From: Mesorhizobium tamadayense
GTDB lineage: Bacteria > Pseudomonadota > Alphaproteobacteria > Rhizobiales > Rhizobiaceae
Direction: 5' to 3'
DNA length: 64,000 nt
Assembly: GCF_003863365.1 (NCBI RefSeq)
Contig: NZ_RQXT01000005.1
Coordinates: 62,001 to 126,000 of the forward strand
Shown: positions 43,476-52,245 of the stretch, in pieces
Layout of the letters: each line of letters starts with the position of its first letter
How positions within the stretch are numbered: the stretch's first letter is position 1
Made by a program: the position numbers and the translations under genes
Notes under the pieces: model-generated
The model's database searches: none
What the model was told of the DNA's origin: nothing
The model's input: the letters and a program-made list of their open reading frames with translations, nothing else

Positions 43476-45245
43476 TCAGGCCGAGATCAGCGCCTTGCCG
43501 GCGGCGGCGAGACTTTCGGCGCCGTCGATGACGCGCTCCTTGAGCGCGCGCGTCTCACCGAGCAGGTTCTCGGCAAAGAAGCGGCAAAGCGCGATGCGGC
43601 CGCGGTCGGCGAGCCCGCCCTGCGCCAGATAAGCGCCGCCGGCGGCGAGCGAGATCAGACGAAGATAGGGCGTGGCGCCGGCCAGCGCGGCGTCGGCCTT
43701 GCCGTCGGTCATCAGCTTCTGCAGGAAGCGCGTCGCCTCGTCGAGATCGACAAGCGCGCGGTCGAGATTGTCGGCGGTGCGGCCGAAGCCTTCGATATTG
43801 GAGGTGCGCACCGCGTCGGCCACCGCTTTCAGTTCGCCGATATAGCGATGCACATGCTCGCCGCCGCCGAGCGGCAGTTTGCGCGACACAAGGTCGATCG
43901 CCTGGATGCCGTTGGTGCCTTCATAGATCGGCGCGATGCGGGCATCGCGATAGAGCGCCGCAGCACCGGTCTCCTCGATGAAGCCCATGCCGCCATGCAC
44001 CTGGATGCCGAGCGAAGCGACCTCGACGCCGACATCGGTGGAGAAGGCTTTCGCCAGCGGCGTCAGCAGATTGGCGCGGTCGCGCCAGTTGGCGGCGGCC
44101 TCTCCCTCGGCGACGCGCGCGCGGTCGATGGCATGGGCGCAGGAATAGCTGATGGCGCGCGCGATCTGGGTCAGCGCCCGCATGGTCAAGAGATTACGCT
44201 GCACATCCGGGTGATGGACGATCGGCGCCATGCCGGACCCGGCATAGTCCGAAGCCTTGCCCTGGCGGCGCTCATTGGCATAGGCGATCGCCTTCTGCGT
44301 CGCCGTCTCAGCCACCGCCACGCCTTGCATGCCGACGGCCAGGCGGGCGTTGTTCATCATGGTGAACATGCAGGCCAGCCCCTTGTTCTCCTCGCCGATC
44401 AACCAGCCGATGGCTCCCGGCGTCGTGCCCGCAAAACCGTCGCCATAGATCATGGTGCAGGTCGGCGATGCATGGATGCCCAGCTTGTGCTCCAGGCCGG
44501 AACAGAAGACGTCGTTGCGGGGGCCGAGCGAGCCATCGTCATTGACCAGGAATTTCGGGACCGAAAACAGCGAGATGCCGCGCGTGCCGGCCGGCGCGTC
44601 GGGCAGCCGCGCCAGCACCAGATGCACGATGTTGTCGGTGAAATCGTGCTCGCCATAGGTGATGAAGATTTTTTGGCCGAAGAGGCGGTAGGTGCCATCG
44701 CCTGCGGGCTCGGCGCGGGTGCGCAGCGCGCCGAGGTCCGAGCCGGCCTGCGGCTCGGTCAGGTTCATCGTGCCCATCCACTCGCCGGAGACGAGCTTGG
44801 CGAGATATTTGGCCTTCAGTGCCTCGGAGGCATGCTTGTCGAGCGCCTCGACTGCGCCCATGGTCAGCGTCGGGCCGATGCCGAAGGCCATGGCTGCGGA
44901 GTTCCACATTTCGAGCGCGGCGACGGCAAGCATGGTGGGCAGGCCCTGGCCGCCATATTCCTCCGGCCCCGACAGCGCGTTCCAGCCGCCATCGATCCAG
45001 CGGCGGTAAAGCTCCTTCCAGCCCGGCGGCGTGGTGACGGCCGCATCCTTCAGAACCGCGCCGTGTTCGTCGCCGATCTTGTAGAGCGGGGCCACCTCCT
45101 CGCTGGCGAAACGGCCGGCTTCGGCCAGGATCGCGTCGACCAGATCCTCGCCGAGGTCACCGAACGTGCCGGCCTCCAGCGCCGGCTTCAGCCCCGCCAC
45201 ATGCTTCAGCGTGAAGGCGATGTCCTCGACCGGTGCGCGATACAT
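43476..45245 (-). CDS. Acyl-CoA dehydrogenase with C-terminal extension
   Basis: A 589-residue FAD enzyme; start at ATG 45245 (MYRAPVEDIAFTLKHVAGLK) fits the long ACAD subclass. Seen: GWNALSGPEEYGGQGLPTML, MNLTEPQAGSDLGALRTRAE, KIFITYGEHDF, the C-terminal flavin domain with VQVHGG-like IQVHGGMGFIEETGAAALYR, and the catalytic-base region APIYEGTNGIQAIDLVSRKL. The last 120 residues are the extra domain of this subclass. Probably acts in beta-oxidation together with the downstream hydratase. Confidence 0.95.
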   Translation of the reverse strand: MYRAPVEDIAFTLKHVAGLKPALEAGTFGDLGEDLVDAILAEAGRFASEEVAPLYKIGDEHGAVLKDAAVTTPPGWKELYRRWIDGGWNALSGPEEYGGQGLPTMLAVAALEMWNSAAMAFGIGPTLTMGAVEALDKHASEALKAKYLAKLVSGEWMGTMNLTEPQAGSDLGALRTRAEPAGDGTYRLFGQKIFITYGEHDFTDNIVHLVLARLPDAPAGTRGISLFSVPKFLVNDDGSLGPRNDVFCSGLEHKLGIHASPTCTMIYGDGFAGTTPGAIGWLIGEENKGLACMFTMMNNARLAVGMQGVAVAETATQKAIAYANERRQGKASDYAGSGMAPIVHHPDVQRNLLTMRALTQIARAISYSCAHAIDRARVAEGEAAANWRDRANLLTPLAKAFSTDVGVEVASLGIQVHGGMGFIEETGAAALYRDARIAPIYEGTNGIQAIDLVSRKLPLGGGEHVHRYIGELKAVADAVRTSNIEGFGRTADNLDRALVDLDEATRFLQKLMTDGKADAALAGATPYLRLISLAAGGAYLAQGGLADRGRIALCRFFAENLLGETRALKERVIDGAESLAAAGKALISA

Positions 45246-45382
45246 TTCCTGCTCCTCCTCCGTGCCGGCCAATCGTAGGGAGATGGCCGAAGCGAGACCA
45301 TCCGCCTTTGGGGCGCGGTCCCGCACCTTCTTTTTACGTAAACGTCAAACTTTGTCACGCGGATTTTGCAATAACGGCATGG

Positions 45383-45555
45383 ACTTCGTCATCCCCTGGC
45401 GAAGCGGATGCGTAGACCCGAGGATCCATGCGTAACCTCGCGCAAAGGGTGCAGCGGTACAGAATTCTGGACCATAGAAACGCCTCAACGCAACGGCATG
45501 GATCATGGTCTGCGCCGCGTCGCTGCGCTCCTTGCTCCGCCATAGGATGACGAAA
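45383..45555. repeat. Dispersed palindromic repeat, family 2, copy C
   Basis: The 412-base gap between the acyl-CoA dehydrogenase start and the next gene holds this element and otherwise nothing I can support beyond the dehydrogenase promoter. It begins ACTTCGTCATCCCCTGGCGA and ends CGCCATAGGATGACGAAATC; its last 48 bases match copy A closely. Confidence 0.75.
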
Positions 45556-45657
45556 TCGCGAGGGCTGGCCAAGGTTGCTGCCATCTCTCAAAATATCTGC
45601 AACAAGGAATTACATTCTGTTGGTATGATGCGCCGGGCAACTGGATCGGAACCTCCC

Positions 45658-45894
45658 ATGCTTGCCAGACCTGACGCCTACCGTTGTATCGAATGCGGCC
45701 TTCCCTTCCGGGCCATGGGCTTCTGGTACCATCAGGGCAAGCTCGAAAACGGCCCTGCCTACTGGTCGGATCGCGGCATATTGTGCTCCCCGCACTGCTC
45801 GCTGGCGCATCACAAGAAGCGCGCGGCCGAAGGCACGCTGCCGCAAGAGCCGGCGTCAGATCCGTTCCAAGTGCAGTCACTTTTCCGGCGGTGA
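45658..45894 (+). CDS. Small cysteine-rich protein, putative zinc-binding
   Basis: A 78-residue protein (ATG 45658; upstream in-frame ATGs at 45625 and 45628 are possible). CxxC in YRCIECGLPFRAMGFWYH and CxxxC in GILCSPHCSLAHHKKR, about 30 residues apart, make a likely zinc-binding site. The conserved-looking middle WYHQGKLENGPAYWSDRG has no family name that I recognise. Codon use looks like that of real genes in the region. Function unknown. Confidence 0.72.
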   Translation: MLARPDAYRCIECGLPFRAMGFWYHQGKLENGPAYWSDRGILCSPHCSLAHHKKRAAEGTLPQEPASDPFQVQSLFRR

Positions 45895-45916
45895 GCGCCG
45901 ATTCGAGGTAATCATA

Positions 45917-46110
45917 ATGCCGAGCCGCAAGACTCCCCGTGGCGCCCTCGCCGAAGTCGCGCAGGAAACCAACAACGAGATCGCGAGCATTCGACTGTCG
46001 ACCGCAGATCAACTCGCTTTGGTCGAGGCAATTGTGAACCCGCCGGAGCCGAATGACGCGCTTCGCAAGCCGCCGACGCCTACAAAAGCCCTGTCGTTGA
46101 ATCTCGGTAG
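45917..46110 (+). pseudogene. Decayed DUF1778-type antitoxin
   Basis: The frame from ATG 45917 reads LSTADQLALVEAIVNPPEPN and DALRK, which is the conserved C-terminal part of DUF1778 (TacA-like) antitoxins. The N-terminal ribbon-helix-helix expected before it is absent or unrecognisable. After DALRK the frame gives nonsense to 46129, while the other frame reads AADAYKSPVVESR and a stop at 46110, the family-like ending; one G near 46069 appears lost. No GNAT toxin gene follows. Two defects make it a probable remnant. Confidence 0.65.
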
Positions 46111-46204
46111 CCGGGCTCGGCCGCGCTGAAGGCTCTTCGGCCCGGCAGCACTTCCTTAACTATAGCGGTTCAGGATCGTCCCCTGGTCAGTGGGGACACC
46201 CTGA

Positions 46205-47365
46205 TTGAAAAAGCCGGCGCGCCCTCTTCGCCGCCTGGCGCTTCTCGCGGCGGCGATGGTGCTGGGCACGGCGGCAAAGGCCTCGGATTTCTCCGAGCCG
46301 TGGAAGAACGCCGACCGCGCGCTGGTGATCGACGCCTACGAATACAATTCCATCGACTGGGCGCAGCTTGCCACCGACAAGCGCATCGTCGGCTTCATCA
46401 ACAAGGCCTCCGACGGGCTGCCGCCGCCCTATTTCTGCTTCGGCGGCGAGACCGACGTGAAGCTCTGCAAGGCGTTGTGGAAGCGCTATGCTGTGACGCG
46501 CGAGCTTTTCCAGACGCGCAAGGTGGTGGCCAAGGCGCTCGGCCTGAAATGGGGCGCCTATCATCTGGCCCGCCCCGGCAATCCGGTCGAGCAGGCCAAC
46601 AATTTCATCGACTTCGCCGAGCCCGCACCGGACGACCTCATCGCCCTCGACCTCGAAGGCAACGACCCGACGCAATGGATGTCGCTTGAGGACGCGGAAG
46701 AATTCGTGCGCCAGGTGCATAGGCGGCTCGGCCGCTTCCCGATGCTCTACAGCAACGGCAAGACCGCCCAGTATATCGCCGACAACCGCTACACCTACCG
46801 GCTGCTGTCCCGACTGCCGCTCTGGTACGCGCGCTACAAGCCGGACATCGACGTGCATTTCCCGATGGGCAACTGGCAGGGCTACGCGCTCTGGCAGTTC
46901 TCGGCGCAAGCCAATTGCGGCCGTTTGAGCTGCCCTTACAGGGTGCCGGGCACGCCCAACGACATCGACGTCAGCGTCGCGCCGATGAGCGCCGGCGAAT
47001 TGCGTCGGCAATGGGCGTTCGGCGGGCTGCTCGACGTGCCGCCCGACTATCTTGCTTCGATACCGGTACCGATCCGGCGCGAAGCTGCGCTCGCCGGCAA
47101 GGTCACCCTCACCTTTGCCGACGTCGCGACGCCGCCGACCTTCGAGGAAATGGTCGCGGTGCTCGGCGCGCGCTGGGGTAAATTCCGCGACGGTTTTCGT
47201 ATGCCTGTGGTGAAGACAGTGCCACAGCGCCCGAGCTTCGGCATTGCCCAGTACGTCGCCTGGAAGCGGGCCGGGCAGCGCACGCCCGAACAGCTCGACG
47301 CCGCTTTCGCCGCTGCCGATCCGGTCAGCACTGCCTCGACGACGCTCGATAGGCCTCGCCACTGA
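46205..47365 (+). CDS. Secreted GH25 (lysozyme-like) glycoside hydrolase
   Basis: A 386-residue protein starting at TTG 46205 (MKKPARPLRRLALLAAAMVL, a signal peptide). The GH25 barrel is visible: ALVIDAYEYNSIDWAQLATD, GAYHLARPGNPVEQANNFI, the catalytic DxE in LIALDLEGNDP, YSNGKTAQYIADNRYTY, and the C-terminal ALWQFSAQANC...NDIDVSV. GH25 enzymes cut peptidoglycan between MurNAc and GlcNAc. The C-terminal 110 residues after DIDVSV are outside the fold and unidentified. Cell-wall turnover or attack on other bacteria are both possible. Confidence 0.88.
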   Translation: MKKPARPLRRLALLAAAMVLGTAAKASDFSEPWKNADRALVIDAYEYNSIDWAQLATDKRIVGFINKASDGLPPPYFCFGGETDVKLCKALWKRYAVTRELFQTRKVVAKALGLKWGAYHLARPGNPVEQANNFIDFAEPAPDDLIALDLEGNDPTQWMSLEDAEEFVRQVHRRLGRFPMLYSNGKTAQYIADNRYTYRLLSRLPLWYARYKPDIDVHFPMGNWQGYALWQFSAQANCGRLSCPYRVPGTPNDIDVSVAPMSAGELRRQWAFGGLLDVPPDYLASIPVPIRREAALAGKVTLTFADVATPPTFEEMVAVLGARWGKFRDGFRMPVVKTVPQRPSFGIAQYVAWKRAGQRTPEQLDAAFAAADPVSTASTTLDRPRH

Positions 47366-47386
47366 CCGTTTCAAAATCAACTGCCG

Positions 47387-48262
47387 TCAGCGATGGCTGC
47401 CCCGGCTGGCATACATGCCGGTGGTGCGAAACTGCGTCGGGTTGATGCCGTAGCAGCGGCGGAAAACCTTGGAGAAGTAGTTCGGATCCTCGAAACCGCA
47501 CAGCACCGCGACTTCCTTGACCGGCAGGAAATCCGCCCTGGTCAGCAGTTTCGCGGCGCGCTGCAGCCGTTGCTGCAACACGAATTCGGCCGGCGGCAAT
47601 CCCTCGCTCTCGGCAAAGCAGCGCGAGAAATGGGCGCGGCTGAGGCCGCTGATCTCGACCAGCTCCGCCACGGGCAGCGGCTTGTCGAGATTGGCGTTGA
47701 TATGATCGATGACCGGCTGCATGGCGCTCTGTTTTTCGGCGAAGGCATGGGAACCGAAGACATCGTCGTAAAGCGCCATCGCCGCCTCATAGGCGATGGC
47801 GGAGGCCGCACCCGGCGAGCCCGCTCCCTTGATGAGGCGCAAGCTGCAATCGGCAAGATGATCGATGGTCGCCGGCTGCAGCCGGAACACGGGACCCGAG
47901 ACGCTGAGGATCGACTTGTGGATGCGCAGCGCCTCTTCGCCGTTCATCGAGATCCAGAAATATTCCCAGCGGTCGCCCTTGGCCAGCCAGTAGCGATGGT
48001 TGTGCGGCACCAGCACCAGCAGCGTGTCGTTCGCCTGCAGACGATAGTTGCGGCTCTCGTAGCGCAACTGTCCTGTGCCGCCGATCGTGTGCTGAAGAAC
48101 CGTGAACGGGGTCTGGCCGCGTTTTCGCCCGTCCCAGTCGTATGTCTCGTCCTCACGCACTTCATAGCCCGTGCTGGTCGGCATGGCATGCAGGCGCTGG
48201 CGGCCGCGCGGCAGCGAGATCGTCCGCATCAACTTTCCGTTCGCGATCAGGTCCTGCAGCAC
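47387..48262 (-). CDS. agpT: AraC family transcriptional regulator of the alpha-galactoside operon (AgpT-like)
   Basis: A 291-residue protein with an N-terminal cupin-like sensing domain (LRYESRNYRLQANDTLLVLV, WEYFWISMNGEEALRIHKSI) and a C-terminal double helix-turn-helix (about 190-285: LVEISGLSRAHFSRCFAESE; VAVLCGFEDPNYFSKVFRRC; YGINPTQFR). It is divergent from the first GH4 gene. In Sinorhizobium meliloti an AraC-type protein, AgpT, activates the melA-agp genes, and the gene order here is the same; the symbol is given by that analogy. Likely inducer: an alpha-galactoside. Confidence 0.88.
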   Translation of the reverse strand: MLQDLIANGKLMRTISLPRGRQRLHAMPTSTGYEVREDETYDWDGRKRGQTPFTVLQHTIGGTGQLRYESRNYRLQANDTLLVLVPHNHRYWLAKGDRWEYFWISMNGEEALRIHKSILSVSGPVFRLQPATIDHLADCSLRLIKGAGSPGAASAIAYEAAMALYDDVFGSHAFAEKQSAMQPVIDHINANLDKPLPVAELVEISGLSRAHFSRCFAESEGLPPAEFVLQQRLQRAAKLLTRADFLPVKEVAVLCGFEDPNYFSKVFRRCYGINPTQFRTTGMYASRGSHR

Positions 48263-48477
48263 AAAATTACCCTCGAAAGCATAATCCTTCTCTGGCCGCG
48301 CCGGCGAATAAGCGCATAATCCGGCTTCTCAGAACGCGAAAGACCCGCGGTCGAGGAGCGGGCGGGAGGAGAAAGAGCCGGATTTCCGGCTCGGATGGCA
48401 TGCACGCAAGTCAGCGTGCGGCCATATCACCTCCTGCTGCTCCTTGCCTAACATTCGATTGGATCGAGGTGAAGGTG

Positions 48478-49944
48478 ATGAGCTTCAAAATCGCTATTAT
48501 CGGCGCCGGCAGCGTCGGATTCACCAAGAAGCTGTTCACGGACATTCTGTGCGTGCCTGAATTCCGGGACATCGAATTCGCGCTGACCGATATCAGCGAG
48601 CACAATCTCGGGATGATCAAGGCGATCCTCGACAGGATCGTGGAAGCGAACAATTTGCCGACCAAGGTGACGGCGACCACCGATCGTCGGAAGGCGCTGG
48701 AGGGGGCGCGCTACATCATCAGCTGCGTGCGCGTCGGCGGGCTCGAAGCCTATGCCGACGACATCCGCATTCCGCTGAAATACGGCATCGACCAATGCGT
48801 CGGCGACACGATCTGCGCCGGCGGCATCCTCTACGGCCAGCGCAACATCCCGGTGATCCTGGATTTCTGCAAGGACATCCGCGCGGTCGCCGACACGAAC
48901 GCCAAGTTCCTGAACTACGCCAACCCGATGGCGATGAACACCTGGGCCGCGATCGAATACGGCAAGGTCGACACGGTCGGGCTCTGCCACGGCGTCCAGC
49001 ACGGCGCCGAACAGATCGCCGAAGTTCTCGGCGCGAAGTCGCCCAGGGAGCTCGACTACGTCTGTTCCGGCATCAACCACCAGACCTGGTTCATCGAGCT
49101 CAGGCTGAACGGCCGGCCGATCGGCAAGGACGAGCTGGTCGCCGCCTTCGAGGCGCACCCGGTCTATTCGAAGCAGGAGAAGCTGCGCATCGATGTGCTC
49201 AAGCGCTTCGGCGTCTATTCGACCGAAAGCAACGGGCATCTGTCCGAATATCTGCCCTGGTACCGCAAGCGCCCTGACGAGATCACGCGCTGGATCGACA
49301 TGTCGGACTGGATCCATGGCGAGACCGGCGGTTATCTGCGCTATTCGACCGAGACCCGCAACTGGTTCGAGACGGAATATCCGCAATTCCTCGAAGCGGC
49401 TTCGAGGCCGATCGACCCGGCCAAGCGCTCCAACGAGCATGCCAGCCACATCCTCGAAGCGCTGGAGACGAACCGCGTCTATCGCGGGCACTTCAACGTC
49501 CGGAATAACGGCGTGATCGCCAACCTGCCGCAGGACGCCATTGTCGAGTCGCCCGGCTTCGTCGACCGTTTCGGCATCAACATGGCCGCCGGCATCACGC
49601 TGCCGGAGGCCTGCGCGGCCACCTGCATCTCCTCGATCAACGTCCAGCGCATGTCGGTGCATGCCGCGATCGCCGGCGACATCGACCTCTTGAAGCTCGC
49701 GGTGCTGCACGATCCGCTGGTCGGCGCGGTGTCGACGCCGGAGGAGGTCTGGCAGATGGTGGACGAGATGGTCGTCGCCCAGGCAGCCTGGCTGCCGCAA
49801 TATGCCGACGCGGTGCCGGCGGCAAAAGAGCGGCTTTCGAAATCCAGGGTCAAGACCCGCGAATGGGCGGGTGCCGCGCGGCGAAGCGTGCGCTCGATCG
49901 AGGAATTGCGCGCCGAAAAGGCGGCGCTCAAACAGGCCGGCTGA
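48478..49944 (+). CDS. melA: GH4 alpha-galactosidase/alpha-glucosidase (MelA-like)
   Basis: A 488-residue NAD- and manganese-dependent glycosidase. Start at ATG 48478 (MSFKIAIIGAGSVGFTKKLF). GH4 features: the Rossmann start GAGSVGFTKKLFTDIL, ISCVRVGGLEAYADDIRIP, NYANPMAMNTWAAIEYGK, the metal-ligand Cys in GLCHGVQHGAEQIAEVLG and His in CSGINHQTWFIEL. GH4 enzymes cleave by an oxidation-elimination route. The upstream AraC gene and downstream ABC genes point to cytoplasmic hydrolysis of imported melibiose/raffinose-type sugars. Which sugar is preferred is not visible. Confidence 0.93.
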   Translation: MSFKIAIIGAGSVGFTKKLFTDILCVPEFRDIEFALTDISEHNLGMIKAILDRIVEANNLPTKVTATTDRRKALEGARYIISCVRVGGLEAYADDIRIPLKYGIDQCVGDTICAGGILYGQRNIPVILDFCKDIRAVADTNAKFLNYANPMAMNTWAAIEYGKVDTVGLCHGVQHGAEQIAEVLGAKSPRELDYVCSGINHQTWFIELRLNGRPIGKDELVAAFEAHPVYSKQEKLRIDVLKRFGVYSTESNGHLSEYLPWYRKRPDEITRWIDMSDWIHGETGGYLRYSTETRNWFETEYPQFLEAASRPIDPAKRSNEHASHILEALETNRVYRGHFNVRNNGVIANLPQDAIVESPGFVDRFGINMAAGITLPEACAATCISSINVQRMSVHAAIAGDIDLLKLAVLHDPLVGAVSTPEEVWQMVDEMVVAQAAWLPQYADAVPAAKERLSKSRVKTREWAGAARRSVRSIEELRAEKAALKQAG

Positions 49945-50048
49945 CAACTTGGCCATGGAAGCGGACCGACGGGAGGTTGGTCCGCCGCTATCAGCCGCAC
50001 CGAATAGAAGGCGGGCAACAGCAGACGTCTAACACGTGGGAGGAGACT

Positions 50049-52133
50049 ATGAGGAACTTACGCAGAATTGGCATTGCCGCCGGATTGATGCTGAGCGTTT
50101 CAATTCCGGCTCTCAACGCTTCCGCTTCCGGGCCGACAGTGCCGCCGGAGCCGGCGACGTTCCCGGCCGAGGGGAAGATCCACTATGTGGCGCGCGACTC
50201 CATCCTGGAGTTCAAGGCGCTGTCGGAATATCACGAGCCGGACTGGGTGACGGAGAAATACGTCAAGACCGGCAAGCTGCCGCCGGTCAAGGACAGGCTG
50301 CCGAAGGAGCCGCTGGTCTTCAAGACGGCCAACATGCCGGACGGCATCGGCGTCTATGGCGACACGATGCGCCATGTCATCGGCGGCAGGCCGGAAGGCT
50401 GGAACTACGGCGCCGGCCAGACGCAAGGCTGGGGCGGCATCGACGTCGGCCTTTCCGAATGCCTGACGCGCACCGCGCCGCTGTTCCAGGTCAAGGCCAA
50501 GGACACCGAGCCGCTGCCAAACCTGGCGAAGAGCTGGGATTGGTCGGCCGACGGCCACAAGCTGACCATGCATCTCATCGAAGGCGCGAAATGGTCGGAC
50601 GGCGCACCCTTCAATGCCGACGACGTCATGTTCTATTGGGATGACGAAGTCGTTGACCCGAACGTCTCGCCGCTGAACGGCGCGACGCCGGAAACCTTCG
50701 GCGTCGGCACCACACTGAAGAAGATCGACGACTACACCGTCGAATGGACCTTCAAGGAGGCGTTTCCGAGACAGTATCTCTATGCGATGGCCTATGGCAC
50801 CTTCTGCCCAGGCCCCTCGCATATCCTCAAGACGAAGCATCCGAAATATTCGAAGAACACTTACGACCAGTTCAAGAACGCCTTCCCGCCGGAGTTCATG
50901 AACATGCCGGTGATGGGCGCCTGGGTGCCGGTCGAATACCGGCCGGACGACATCATCGTCATGCGCCGCAACCCCTATTATTGGAAGGTCGACGAGAAGG
51001 GCAACCAGCTGCCCTACCTCAATGAACTGCAGTACAAGCTCTCGACCTGGGCCGACCGCGACGTCCAGGCCGTCGCCGGCTCGGGCGACTTCTCCAACCT
51101 CGAGCAGCCGGAAAACTTCGTCGCTTCGCTGAAGCGCGCGGCGGAGGCCAATGCGCCGGCGCGACTTGCCTTCGGCCCGCGCCTCATCGGCTACAATCTG
51201 CGCATGAACTTTTCCGCCAATGGCTGGGGCAATCCGGACGAACGCGGCCAGGCGCTACGCGAACTGAACCGCAACGAGGACTTCCGCAAGGCCGTCACCA
51301 TGGCGCTCGACCGCAAGTCGCTCGGCGACTCTCTGGTCAAGGGTCCGTTCACCGCCATCTATCCCGGCGGCTTCTCGTCGGGCACCAGCTTCTACGACCG
51401 CAAGTCCACCGTCTACTATCCCTTCGATCTCGAGGGCGCCAAGGCGGAGCTCGCCAAGGCCGGCCTCAAGGACACTGACGGCGACGGTATCGTGAACTTC
51501 CCGGCCGGCACCGCCGGCGGCAAGGATGTCGAGATCGTGATGCTGGTCAACAACGACTACACCACCGACAAGAGCCTCGCCGAGGGCGTCGTCGCCCAGA
51601 TGGAGAAGCTGGGCTTGAGGGTCGTGCTCAACGGGCTCAACGGCACCCAGCGGGACGCCTCGCAATATTCAGGCCGCTTCGACTGGCTGATCCGGCGCAA
51701 CGACCAGGAGCTGACCTCCGTCGTGCAGAACACCGAGCAGCTCGCTCCGGTCGGCCCGAAAACCAGCTGGAACCATCGCGCGCCGGAGAATGGCGAGGTC
51801 GACCTGATGCCCTTCGAGAAGAATCTGGTGGACATCGTCAACAAGTTCGTCTCGACGCAGGACAACGACCAGCGCGCCGCTCTGATGAAGAAGTTCCAGA
51901 AGATCTCGACGGAAAACGTCTACAATGTCGGCCTGACGGAATATCCCGGCGCGCTGATCGTCAACAAGCGCTTCTCCAACATCCCGCAGGGCACGCCGAT
52001 CTTCATGTTCAACTGGGCCGAGGATTCGATCGTGCGCGAACGCGTCTTCGTCGCGGCCGACAAGCAGGCCAAGTATGAACTGTTTCCCCAGGAACTGCCC
52101 GGAAAGCCGGGAGACAAGGGGCCGATGGACTAG
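50049..52133 (+). CDS. agpA: ABC transporter substrate-binding protein, family 5 (AgpA-like)
   Basis: A 694-residue periplasmic protein with a signal peptide (MRNLRRIGIAAGLMLSVSIP) and a strong ribosome site (GGGAGGAG, 4 bases before ATG). Family 5 (peptide/nickel/oligosaccharide) features: LAKSWDWSADGHKLTMHLIE, GAKWSDGAPFNADDVMFYWD, EYRPDDIIVMRRNPYYWKVD, RKAVTMALDRKSLGDSLVKG. It is longer than standard DppA (about 535), as are the known alpha-galactoside binders such as AgpA. It lies between melA and the two permeases. A 28-bp perfect palindrome follows its stop. Confidence 0.93.
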   Translation: MRNLRRIGIAAGLMLSVSIPALNASASGPTVPPEPATFPAEGKIHYVARDSILEFKALSEYHEPDWVTEKYVKTGKLPPVKDRLPKEPLVFKTANMPDGIGVYGDTMRHVIGGRPEGWNYGAGQTQGWGGIDVGLSECLTRTAPLFQVKAKDTEPLPNLAKSWDWSADGHKLTMHLIEGAKWSDGAPFNADDVMFYWDDEVVDPNVSPLNGATPETFGVGTTLKKIDDYTVEWTFKEAFPRQYLYAMAYGTFCPGPSHILKTKHPKYSKNTYDQFKNAFPPEFMNMPVMGAWVPVEYRPDDIIVMRRNPYYWKVDEKGNQLPYLNELQYKLSTWADRDVQAVAGSGDFSNLEQPENFVASLKRAAEANAPARLAFGPRLIGYNLRMNFSANGWGNPDERGQALRELNRNEDFRKAVTMALDRKSLGDSLVKGPFTAIYPGGFSSGTSFYDRKSTVYYPFDLEGAKAELAKAGLKDTDGDGIVNFPAGTAGGKDVEIVMLVNNDYTTDKSLAEGVVAQMEKLGLRVVLNGLNGTQRDASQYSGRFDWLIRRNDQELTSVVQNTEQLAPVGPKTSWNHRAPENGEVDLMPFEKNLVDIVNKFVSTQDNDQRAALMKKFQKISTENVYNVGLTEYPGALIVNKRFSNIPQGTPIFMFNWAEDSIVRERVFVAADKQAKYELFPQELPGKPGDKGPMD

Positions 52134-52155
52134 TTACCCTCCCTGACGAAGAGAC

Positions 52156-52183
52156 GTCCGGCCGCGCCGCGGCGCGGCCGGAC
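52156..52183. other. Perfect 28-bp palindrome between the binding protein and permease genes
   Basis: GTCCGGCCGCGCCG followed by its exact reverse complement CGGCGCGGCCGGAC, 22 bases after the agpA-like stop and 62 before the first permease. All 28 positions pair and almost all pairs are G-C. There is no U tract. In other binding-protein operons a hairpin here protects the upstream message and lowers downstream expression, so the binding protein is made in excess; that role is inferred. Confidence 0.9.
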
Positions 52184-52245
52184 ACATAGAAGCTCCGAAC
52201 GCACCCAAGGGAGCGACCGGCGAAGAAGAAGGAAGCAGACCGTCG

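Noticed and set aside
42768..45278. 836-residue plus-strand open frame opposite the enoyl-CoA hydratase and acyl-CoA dehydrogenase
   Set aside because: Mirror of well-supported genes; no motif or ribosome site of its own.
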